Shown: positions 58,167 to 64,000 of the stretch, piece after piece | Layout of the letters: the number at the start of each line of letters is the position of its first letter | Position numbering within the stretch: position 1 is the stretch's first letter | Source of the DNA: CAZEPT01 sp964626965 | GTDB lineage: Bacteria > Patescibacteriota > Minisyncoccia > Phycocordibacterales > UBA9973 | Length of the DNA: 64,000 nt | Direction: 5' to 3' | Assembly: GCA_964626965.1 (NCBI GenBank) | Contig: CAZVHB010000001.1 | Location: forward strand, 1-64,000 | The notes under the pieces: model-generated | Database searches by the model: none | Seen by the model: the letters and a program-made list of their open reading frames with translations, nothing else | What the model was told of the DNA's origin: nothing | Program-made: the position numbers and the translations under genes

Positions 58167-58958
58167 ATGGAACATCAAAAAACAACAGACGATTTATTTA
58201 AAAAAATAGGATGGTTGGTTATTGTCCTTTCTGTAGTTGGGATTCTTATCGGACTGAAAACTATCAAAGAGTTTAGCTTTATCGGCAAAGGCGCAAATGA
58301 AACAAACCAATTTTCCGTGAGTGGGCGTGGTGAGGCATATGCATCACCTGATGTAGCACAACTTACTTTTATCGTAGAAAAAGAAGCGAAAACAGTTAAA
58401 GAATCAAATACATTTGTTGATGAAAAAATGGCGAAGATCGTCTCATTTCTCAAAGAACAAAAAATTGACGAGAAAGATATCAAGACAGTAAATAATAGTT
58501 TTTACCCAGTGTATGACTATCCGCAGTGTCTCATGTATCCATGTACTCAAACACAAAAGCTTCGTGGATATACCACAAGTCGAAGTATTGAAGTAAAAGT
58601 TCGAAGTATTGATAATGCAGCAGCTATTACAGAAGGACTAGCTATGCTTGAAGTGACCAACCTCCAAGGTCCAAACTTTATTGTTGATGATACTGATAAG
58701 GTTAACCAAGAAGCTCGAGATAAAGCGATAGAAAATGCTCGAGAAAAAGCTAACCAATTAGCAAAATCACTTGGTGTAAAAATTGTCCGTGTTGTTAATT
58801 TCTCAGAATCTACCGATGGCGGGTATCCTCCACAGCCAATGATGTATGGGAAAGGTGGAGCTGATATGGCGGTCCTTCAGAGTGCTAGTCCAGAGAGTCT
58901 TCCGGAGGGGCAGAATAAATATATCTCAAACGTGACGATTGTCTACGAGATACGCTAA
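58167..58958 (+). CDS. SIMPL (DUF541) domain membrane protein
   Basis: The protein has 263 residues from ATG 58167; an upstream in-frame ATG at 58125 overlaps the promoter TATACT and is rejected. One membrane segment (about 14-32) is followed by an extracellular SIMPL domain: FSVSGRGEAYASPDVAQLTFIVE, TVNNSFYPVYDY, LRGYTTSRSIEVKVRSIDNAA, then ARDKAIENAREKANQLAKSLGV and ISNVTIVYEI at the end. Family members form large assemblies, but their role is unsettled. Confidence 0.93.
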   Translation: MEHQKTTDDLFKKIGWLVIVLSVVGILIGLKTIKEFSFIGKGANETNQFSVSGRGEAYASPDVAQLTFIVEKEAKTVKESNTFVDEKMAKIVSFLKEQKIDEKDIKTVNNSFYPVYDYPQCLMYPCTQTQKLRGYTTSRSIEVKVRSIDNAAAITEGLAMLEVTNLQGPNFIVDDTDKVNQEARDKAIENAREKANQLAKSLGVKIVRVVNFSESTDGGYPPQPMMYGKGGADMAVLQSASPESLPEGQNKYISNVTIVYEIR

Positions 58959-58964
58959 CAAATA

Positions 58965-59093
58965 GTGTATAGGTTTTAGGTGACAGGTTATAGTATAAAC
59001 AGACGAGGTGTCCGAAGGACACCTCGTCTGTTGTCTATTCTGTATTTTCTGTACCCTACAACCTACCACCTAAACCCTCGCTCATGCTATAGT
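58965..59093. promoter_or_regulatory. Palindromic module: AGGT repeats, terminator, ACCT repeats, promoter
   Basis: Left of the hairpin is GGTTTTAGGTGACAGGTTAT. The hairpin CAGACGAGGTGTCC / GGACACCTCGTCTG (59000-59030) is the terminator. On the right TACAACCTACCACCTAAACC is roughly the inverse of the left arm, and runs into TGC-TATAGT (59085-59093), six bases before ATG 59100. Confidence 0.6.
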
Positions 59094-59099
59094 GTCTGC

Positions 59100-60443
59100 A
59101 TGAATTCCGACAACACACTCTTTTTCCAAACCCACCCTGAACTGAAAAATATTCTAGAAGCACACGGAAGTAAGACAATTATGGAGTATATTACTTTTGT
59201 GAATGACTTTATTTCAAAGGGTGATTTTTCTTTTTTTGACCAACGACAGGAAGATTTTTTTGCAGTGTATCAAGAAACACTGAAATCGATTTTTGACGAG
59301 CGTGTCATTCGGGAGTCTATTGAAACCCTTAAAAAAAATAGACTTATCTCTACTGCTGATCATCAAGGTGTCATCTCACATCCATTTTTTCTCAGTAGTA
59401 CCTATGCTCGTACTCTCTATGCTCAAAAAGTAGGTCAGGGGAGTGTTGTGACTTTTCCGTGTGCAAGTATCTCTCTTTCAAATTCATCTTTTCCTCGAGG
59501 GCTTATTGTTCATGATCGTGATGATGTTGAGAAAAAAATATATTTTAAATCTCTCGTCCATAAACTCAATCCGGTCTTTTGTGAAGAAAAAATAGAGAGA
59601 GACGGTGTACAGAAAATGTATGATACTCTCTCTTCAATTACTCTTGAGAAAGAAATGCGTAAAAAAATACTTTCTGTATTTAAAGATATCTTTTTTTCAG
59701 AAAAATTTCTAAGCTTGGAAAGTTTCGATGAACAGTGTACGTATGGGAGTTTAATGCTTTGGAAGTATGTTCCTACTTTCGAAAATATAGATCTCATCTA
59801 TGTATCTCAAGAAAAAGTAGTAACTGATTTGATTATTAAAAAACATTTGGGTGGCGATACGCTGATCCACTCTCTTTTGTTCGATGAAACGTATCATGCA
59901 CTTTTTGTAAGATATTTTGATGGAATTACTGGGGCATTTGATATACAGGCGAAGAAAGGTACGCAACTGTTTTGGGGTGTTCGCGCGCATGAACGTGTCG
60001 CACTTTTTATTCAAGAAAATAAGCTCATTGATAGTAATGGAGATATATTTCTAATAATAGAGACAGAAGAAATAAAAAAAGCATTACAAGAGAGGCGAAT
60101 CATGCCGAGCATGCCACTCGTTTTTATTGTGCTCTCTTTTTACTATGGTTTTGTCTGTGGTGGGGGATTTAGTCAGGTGGATTATCTGGGGTCTATGAAA
60201 AATGCCTGGATGAATATGCTTCGTGATGTTGGAGAAAATAGTGAAACTGATCAAGTAGAAAAAATACCGACTAATATTTTGCTTGGTGACTATGCAACGA
60301 TTCAGTCTGGAGATACTAAAAAATTGCGTCATGCTTTTCATTTAATCATGAAAGATTCAGCACATACTGAAGATATTAAAAAAATCTTCTTACAGAGAAC
60401 TATATCAGAAGACATGAAAGATGGATTTACTCTCTATTTATAA
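59100..60443 (+). CDS. Unknown protein, convergent with a DapF-like gene
   Basis: The family is not recognised. The 447-residue soluble protein has no signal peptide. Notable segments are ISTADHQGVISHPFFLSSTYARTLY and VVTFPCASISLSNSSFPRGLIVHD. Others are LPFT-free central helices, GDTLIHSLLFDETYHALFVRYFDGI, GTQLFWGVRAHERVALFIQ and SFYYGFVCGGGFSQVDYLG. Histidine- and Ser/Gly-rich motifs suggest an enzyme. The 3' end overlaps the opposite-strand DapF-like gene by six bases, so a functional pairing is possible. ATG 59100 is set by the TATAGT spacing. Confidence 0.7.
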   Translation: MNSDNTLFFQTHPELKNILEAHGSKTIMEYITFVNDFISKGDFSFFDQRQEDFFAVYQETLKSIFDERVIRESIETLKKNRLISTADHQGVISHPFFLSSTYARTLYAQKVGQGSVVTFPCASISLSNSSFPRGLIVHDRDDVEKKIYFKSLVHKLNPVFCEEKIERDGVQKMYDTLSSITLEKEMRKKILSVFKDIFFSEKFLSLESFDEQCTYGSLMLWKYVPTFENIDLIYVSQEKVVTDLIIKKHLGGDTLIHSLLFDETYHALFVRYFDGITGAFDIQAKKGTQLFWGVRAHERVALFIQENKLIDSNGDIFLIIETEEIKKALQERRIMPSMPLVFIVLSFYYGFVCGGGFSQVDYLGSMKNAWMNMLRDVGENSETDQVEKIPTNILLGDYATIQSGDTKKLRHAFHLIMKDSAHTEDIKKIFLQRTISEDMKDGFTLYL

Positions 60444-61085
60444 ATGTATTTTTGCCACATTTGTACGGATTGAAAACGTTTCTCCCTTTTTTGTGACTTC
60501 TATGATTTCACCAGTAGGTTGAATTACTTTTTGGATGCCTGTGTATATACTGAATGCGATACTTCCAGAACCACAACTTGTTTCTGTGACGAAGGAGTTA
60601 GTTTTTTGTACATAAATAATTGGGAAGATTTGTTCGTCTTTGTAAAGAATAATTCCAAATGCGGGTAGTTTGTATTTTTTACATAATTGCGCCACCGTCT
60701 TTTTTGAGATGTCTTGTTTATTTTTTTTCGGGAGAATAACGAAACCAATTCCATCAAAAATAATACTATTTTTATTTTTCTTAAAAGGGAGTGTTATTGT
60801 AATTTTTGTATATTTTTTTGTATTTGTAAAAGAAACTTTTTCTTTTAATCCGCTTGCTTCGAGGTGTCCTTTTTTTCCGAGTGTTGAAGCAAAGGCAAGT
60901 ACTGCATTGATGCATAATTCTTCTCCCATCATGACGAGTTTCGGTTTTTTTTCTTTGTACAAAAAACCAACTTGCTCCACTTGAGTGAGCAGTTTTTTAA
61001 TAGTATCTTTTTTATGTAATTCACCGTGTTCTGAAACAAGCGCGGTAGTATTACCTTTTGCTATGATAAATATATCTACTTTCAT
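60438..61085 (-). CDS. DapF-fold racemase/epimerase-like protein
   Basis: The 215-residue protein keeps the two half-site cysteines of diaminopimelate epimerase-fold enzymes: C58 in GEELCINAVLAFA and C171 in ETSCGSGSIAF. The latter matches the A/SCGTG(S)A motif. These enzymes invert an alpha carbon without cofactor, using the Cys pair. It is about 60 residues shorter than DapF, and the usual DapF N-terminal signature is absent. A racemase for another amino acid (as in the histidine racemase of metallophore pathways) is at least as likely as DapF. It overlaps the 59100 gene tail to tail. Confidence 0.65.
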   Translation of the reverse strand: MKVDIFIIAKGNTTALVSEHGELHKKDTIKKLLTQVEQVGFLYKEKKPKLVMMGEELCINAVLAFASTLGKKGHLEASGLKEKVSFTNTKKYTKITITLPFKKNKNSIIFDGIGFVILPKKNKQDISKKTVAQLCKKYKLPAFGIILYKDEQIFPIIYVQKTNSFVTETSCGSGSIAFSIYTGIQKVIQPTGEIIEVTKKGETFSIRTNVAKIHL

Positions 61086-61154
61086 CTTTTGTATATAAAT
61101 ATGCTACCGTATAATACCATATTTTTAGAGAAATAGATTTTTCTGTGTTTATAT

Positions 61155-61243
61155 GCGGAAGAGGGGAGATTCGAACTCCCGGTGCGGTTTCCCGCACGCC
61201 ACCTTTCCAAGGTGGTACATTAAACCGCTCTGCCACCCTTCCG
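61155..61243 (-). tRNA. tRNA-Ser (GGA)
   Basis: On the minus strand the sequence starts CGGAAGGGTGGCAGAGCGG. The anticodon arm is CCACCTTGGAAAGGTGG (anticodon GGA), followed by a long variable arm GTGCGGGAAACCGCAC typical of class II tRNA-Ser. The T arm GGGAGTTCGAATCTCCC comes next. Acceptor strands CGGAAGG and CTCTTCCG pair. CCA is not encoded. It reads UCC/UCU codons. Confidence 0.96.
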
Positions 61244-61262
61244 TTACTGCTATAGTAGCATA

Positions 61263-61805
61263 TTAGAGGCTGAAGACCTTGCAGACGAGTACCGTCACTG
61301 GGTCAATACTACAACTATTTGCGAGGATTCCGCCGAGTGCGCCAGTCATCATGACTGAGAGAAAACCAGCACTTGCGAGTATGATTCGAACAGCTGTTTT
61401 TTCAAACAAGAAAATAAAACTGAGAAGAAATGCTGGGATTTTTGATCTGATGAGTGTGTATATTTTTGAGTTTCTCACTTGTGGCATATTCTCCATGAAT
61501 GAAATAAGATATGATATTGCAAGTACTAAAAAAATTGCCACAGTTATACTTGCAAATGTTTGATGGAGGTCGAGTGTTGCACGAAGGTGCATATCATTTC
61601 TGTTGATAATGTCTTCTATCATCTCACCGGTTGTTTCTGAGAGAAATCCAGAAACAACTCCAGTAACGAGAAGTATTCCTTTGGTGACTTCTAAAGATTC
61701 TTTTTTACGAAGGTATTTTGACAGGGAGAGCATTTCTAAAAACGCATATAAAGAGAGCAGTGCAATAGGGAAATGGACGAGTAATAAGTGGTAGTTATTG
61801 TTCAT
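61263..61805 (-). CDS. DUF2231-like membrane protein
   Basis: The protein has 180 residues from ATG 61805, which lies six bases after TATCAT on the minus strand; an in-frame upstream start reaches into the opposite gene. About four membrane segments are seen. The N-terminal LLLVHFPIALLSLYAFLEML and VTGVVSGFLSETTGEMIE match the DUF2231 pattern (HFP-I-AL, G..SG..A). The function is unknown; heme or redox roles have been suggested for relatives. It is divergent from the alkyltransferase gene, sharing a 22-base promoter gap. Confidence 0.75.
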   Translation of the reverse strand: MNNNYHLLLVHFPIALLSLYAFLEMLSLSKYLRKKESLEVTKGILLVTGVVSGFLSETTGEMIEDIINRNDMHLRATLDLHQTFASITVAIFLVLAISYLISFMENMPQVRNSKIYTLIRSKIPAFLLSFIFLFEKTAVRIILASAGFLSVMMTGALGGILANSCSIDPVTVLVCKVFSL

Positions 61806-61827
61806 ATTCACATGATACACTGTTTTT
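61806..61827. promoter_or_regulatory. Compact divergent promoter pair
   Basis: On the plus strand TGA-TACACT (61813-61821) plus six bases leads to ATG 61828. On the minus strand TATCAT (61817-61812) plus six bases leads to ATG 61805. The two -10 boxes overlap, so only one polymerase can bind at a time. Confidence 0.6.
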
Positions 61828-62247
61828 ATGATGCAAACAATTGAAGTTGAGACACCAATAGGGAAGATGACCGTAATGTCAGGTAATAGTACTCTCCTCA
61901 AAAAATACCAAAAAAATATAAAGAATTACTTTTCCAAGAAAAAGTACGATATGGATTTTGCTGATTTTGATATAGAAGGTACACCATTTCAAAAAAAAGT
62001 TTTGGAGGTACTCTTTAGTGTTCCTTATGGAGAGACTATTTCATATAAGGAACTGGCAAAATACGCAGGCAAACCAAAAGCAATTCGTGCTGTTGCGAAT
62101 GTAGTTGCGAGTAATAAACACTATATTTTTATTCCGTGCCATCGTGTGGTCGCAAGTGATGGAACACTTGGTGGATACGGTGCAGGATTTAAGAGAAAAG
62201 CGTGGTTATTGAGGCATGAAAGTGGAAGGATTATAAATACTAAATGA
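61828..62247 (+). CDS. ogt: Methylated-DNA-protein cysteine methyltransferase
   Basis: It reverses O6-alkylguanine by transferring the alkyl group to its own cysteine. The 139-residue protein has TPFQKKVLEVLFSVPYGETISYKELAKYAGKPKAIRAV, the active site IPCHRVVASDG, and GGYGAGFKRKAWLLRHE. The N-terminal domain is reduced (about 45 residues). The single-turnover enzyme acts in the nucleus-free cytoplasm. Confidence 0.95.
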   Translation: MMQTIEVETPIGKMTVMSGNSTLLKKYQKNIKNYFSKKKYDMDFADFDIEGTPFQKKVLEVLFSVPYGETISYKELAKYAGKPKAIRAVANVVASNKHYIFIPCHRVVASDGTLGGYGAGFKRKAWLLRHESGRIINTK

Positions 62248-62267
62248 GAAATACGAAAAGCATAACA

Positions 62268-62312
62268 GCGGGGGGGGGGGGGGGGGGGGCGGGGGGGGGG
62301 GGTGGGTGGGGA
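62268..62312. other. Poly-G tract, likely assembly artefact
   Basis: About 19 G, then C, then 12-13 G, a GTGGGTGGGG stretch and an A-run. The bases before (AACAGCGG) repeat the bases before the true terminator hairpin (AACAGCGGGACGCC at 62347). This suggests read-through of a poly-G sequencing artefact at a hard hairpin. Confidence 0.7.
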
Positions 62313-62345
62313 ATAAAAAAAAAAAAATCAAAAAACCCAAAACAA

Positions 62346-62381
62346 CAACAGCGGGACGCCCTTCGGGCGCCCCGCTGTTTG
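62346..62381 (+). terminator. Terminator
   Basis: AACAGCGGGACGCCC / GGGCGCCCCGCTGTT with loop TTC (one mismatch). Confidence 0.9.
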
Positions 62382-62385
62382 ATTT

Positions 62386-62439
62386 TTCCTATAACCTAAT
62401 ACCTATCAACTATAACCTAGCGCGTGCTATAGTTTCTCT
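62386..62439 (+). promoter_or_regulatory. ACCT-repeat promoter of murI
   Basis: CTATAACCTAATACCTATCA, then TATAACCTAG, then TGC-TATAGT (62425-62433) and six bases to ATG 62440. Confidence 0.65.
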
Positions 62440-63219
62440 ATGCACACAGCACACAGTGTTAAAAAAATAGGATTCTATGATTCTGGATTAGGAGGACTCT
62501 TTTTAATGCACTATGTACAAACAGTATTTCCGGGATACGAATATGTCTTTTTGGGGGATGAGAAAAATCTACCCTATGGTCCACGTCCTGTCGAAGAACT
62601 ATTTACCTTTGCTCGTACTGCTATCGATTTTTTATATGATAAAGAAAATTGCGATATTGTCGTTATTGCGTGCAATACGCTCTCTGCGACTGTGTATGAA
62701 ACTTTGGCGCTCGAGTACAAGGTAAAGCATCCTGACCGATTACTTATCGATGTCATTACACCGACTATCGACGCACTTGAGAAAGATACACACTTCAGTG
62801 TCTTTGGAACACTACGCACTATTGAAAGTCATCTCTATCGAGATGGCATTACTAAAAATTTTCCTGACGCGAAAGTCGATGAGTACGTCGCGACTAATCT
62901 TGCATTGTTGATAGAAGAAAAAAGAGATACGACCGAATCAATCAGTTCTTTTAAAGATCAGGTTTATCCTCATCCTCATACGATGATCTTGAGTTGTACT
63001 CATTATGGAATAGTGGAAGATGTTTTTCGAAAGGTATATCCAGAGTGTTCCGAGATTATTTCCCAGCACTCAATCATAACTGATCTCTTTCGTTTCATGC
63101 TCCATCCAGGAGGTGAAGAGGTATCTGTGCGGATATTGGTGACAAAAGATAATCCAGTGCTTACTGCATATAGTAAAGAATGGTTTCCTTCGGTAGGGCC
63201 TGAAGTGATAAATCTCTAA
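62440..63219 (+). CDS. murI: Glutamate racemase
   Basis: MurI makes D-glutamate for peptidoglycan. The 259-residue protein has GFYDSGLGGL (general acid/base Asp-Ser), the first catalytic Cys in VVIACNTLSATVYE, and the second in ILSCTHYG, plus the VITPT(ID) hinge. It is consistent with the rodA/uppP wall genes. The single gene is read from a leaderless promoter preceded by ACCT repeats. Confidence 0.94.
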   Translation: MHTAHSVKKIGFYDSGLGGLFLMHYVQTVFPGYEYVFLGDEKNLPYGPRPVEELFTFARTAIDFLYDKENCDIVVIACNTLSATVYETLALEYKVKHPDRLLIDVITPTIDALEKDTHFSVFGTLRTIESHLYRDGITKNFPDAKVDEYVATNLALLIEEKRDTTESISSFKDQVYPHPHTMILSCTHYGIVEDVFRKVYPECSEIISQHSIITDLFRFMLHPGGEEVSVRILVTKDNPVLTAYSKEWFPSVGPEVINL

Positions 63220-63255
63220 ACACACTCTGCGCTTGTGTGGTATGATATCCAAGTA

Positions 63256-63819
63256 ATGAAACCTGTTATTCCACCACATGCAAAAAAAGTCTTTGAAGGG
63301 ATTATTTTTGATATTCATCAGTGGCAACAAGAAATGTTTGACGGTACTACTGCGACCTTTGAACTCGCCAGTAGACCAAGTGTTGTCGTAACACTCCCTG
63401 TGATGGGTGATAAAATCTTGGTGGTTAAGGAAGAACAGCCGGGACGTCCACCGTATATTTCTGCACCAGCTGGATTTTCTGAGAAACAAGATATTGATGC
63501 ACTCGCAACTGGAAAACGAGAACTACGGGAAGAAACAGGCCTCACGAGTGACGACTGGGAACTTTTTGATATATATGAACTCTATCCGCGGATGAGTGTC
63601 ACAGACGTAGTCTATATTGCTCGTGATTGTAAAAAGACTCATGAGAAGACTCTCGATCGTGGAGAGCGACCTCTTGAAGATTTATGGCTGACGCTCGATG
63701 AATTTATTGATTTAGTTGATCGACCTGATTTTGCGAGTTTGTTTATGAAACATCATCTTGTTCGTGCAAAGTATGATCCTGAGTACAGAGAAGTTTTGAG
63801 GAAGAAAATTTTTGGTTAG
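63256..63819 (+). CDS. Nudix hydrolase (ADP-ribose pyrophosphatase-like)
   Basis: The protein has 187 residues from ATG 63256; an in-frame GTG at 63235 is rejected, since a TATGAT box lies nine bases before this ATG. The Nudix box reads GFSEKQDIDALATGKRELREETGL, one residue longer than the consensus G-x5-E-x7-RE and with Asp for the first Glu, so activity is uncertain. Before it come PYISAPAG, and after it an ADPRase-like C-terminal region with LEDLWLTLDEFIDLV. It lies two bases before the next gene. Confidence 0.85.
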   Translation: MKPVIPPHAKKVFEGIIFDIHQWQQEMFDGTTATFELASRPSVVVTLPVMGDKILVVKEEQPGRPPYISAPAGFSEKQDIDALATGKRELREETGLTSDDWELFDIYELYPRMSVTDVVYIARDCKKTHEKTLDRGERPLEDLWLTLDEFIDLVDRPDFASLFMKHHLVRAKYDPEYREVLRKKIFG

Positions 63820-63820
63820 T

Positions 63821-64000
63821 ATGAAAAAAACTACAGCAAAATCAGATTTGTATGAGTTACCAAATCTCGGTCCACGTTCCATCGAACGTTTGGAAAAAAT
63901 CGGTGTGACTTCGATAAAACAATTACAAAAGCATGGACCAGAAAAAGTCTATGACATGCTCTGCACTCATTACAAAACTCACATGCATATGGCGTTTCTG
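63821..64000 (+). CDS. Helix-hairpin-helix protein (Cdd1/TfoX-C-like), 3' truncated
   Basis: The first 60 residues read MKKTTAKSDLYELPNLGPRSIERLEKIGVTSIKQLQKHGPEKVYDMLCTHYKTHMHMAFL and then leave the window. LPNLGPRSIERLEKIGV is a helix-hairpin-helix, and EKVYDMLC with the downstream His-Met pattern resembles the Cdd1 (pathogenicity locus) and TfoX C-terminal families. A DNA-binding role is inferred. Start ATG 63821 follows the Nudix stop directly. Confidence 0.75.
   Translation, partial: MKKTTAKSDLYELPNLGPRSIERLEKIGVTSIKQLQKHGPEKVYDMLCTHYKTHMHMAFL

Overview
The window is a compact, AT-rich bacterial chromosome segment that fits a Patescibacteria (Candidate Phyla Radiation) genome, probably a Parcubacteria lineage. 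The evidence is a 23S rRNA gene interrupted by introns, very short intergenic gaps, small versions of repair proteins (short RecO, PolA without a proofreading domain), an alpha2-type glycyl-tRNA synthetase, a multi-pilin type IV pilus locus, many secreted proteins of unknown family, TGA used as an ordinary stop, and almost no Shine-Dalgarno sequences. The lineage is inferred from gene content and style, not from a phylogeny.

Layout: 1-1.9 kb holds the 3' part of 23S rRNA (two group I introns) and 5S rRNA. 2-5.4 kb has recG divergent from a DUF192 gene, then a membrane protein. 5.5-10.8 kb is a block of secreted or surface proteins (a C2HC-knuckle protein, a Gln/Pro-rich protein and a 957-residue repeat protein). 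10.9-14.6 kb has polA, a methyltransferase-like membrane protein and a probable clamp-loader delta subunit. 14.8-20.2 kb is the pilus region: three type IV pilins, prepilin peptidase and four minor pilin-like genes running into ligA (to 22.2 kb). 22.3-26.3 kb has a UvrD-like helicase-nuclease and a surface protein. 26.4-29 kb has an unknown gene, RNase P RNA, a small membrane protein, a candidate small RNA and efp. 29.1-33.1 kb is an envelope operon (rodA, folD, PAP2, uppP). 33.2-35.5 kb is secDF. 35.7-41 kb has an unknown gene, lemA plus a TPM-domain protein, a fatty acid desaturase, htpX, an EVE protein and recO. 41.1-45.8 kb has a surface protein, glyS and an M16 peptidase. 45.8-50.7 kb has a hairpin RNA candidate, a tiny lysine-rich protein, an unknown gene, secA, a COG3323 protein and a frameshifted MTH1-like Nudix gene. 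50.9-58.1 kb has a lysozyme-like secreted protein, an FKBP, an HlyD/FtsX/ABC export operon and an unusual MutS-like ATPase. 58.2-64 kb has a SIMPL protein, an unknown protein convergent with a DapF-like racemase, tRNA-Ser(GGA), a DUF2231-like protein, an alkyltransferase, murI, a Nudix gene and the start of a helix-hairpin-helix gene.

How the genes work together: secA, secD and secF with the many signal-peptide proteins, the pilus locus and the ABC exporter point to heavy investment in the cell surface. rodA, uppP, the PAP2 enzyme and murI serve wall synthesis. recG, polA, ligA, recO, the helicase-nuclease, the alkyltransferase and the Nudix enzymes form a small repair set.

Two promoter styles recur. 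Most housekeeping genes have an extended -10 box (TGN TATAAT-like) followed by exactly six bases and the ATG, with no -35 and no ribosome binding site, which predicts leaderless mRNAs. A second set, mostly orphan or secreted proteins, has a consensus TTGACA -35 with 16-18 bp spacing and a 5' leader that often carries a long hairpin or dyad. A separate motif, GGTGTGGGGGTATAMT, occurs at recG, the DUF192 gene, the UvrD-like nuclease gene and the 13.4 kb operon.
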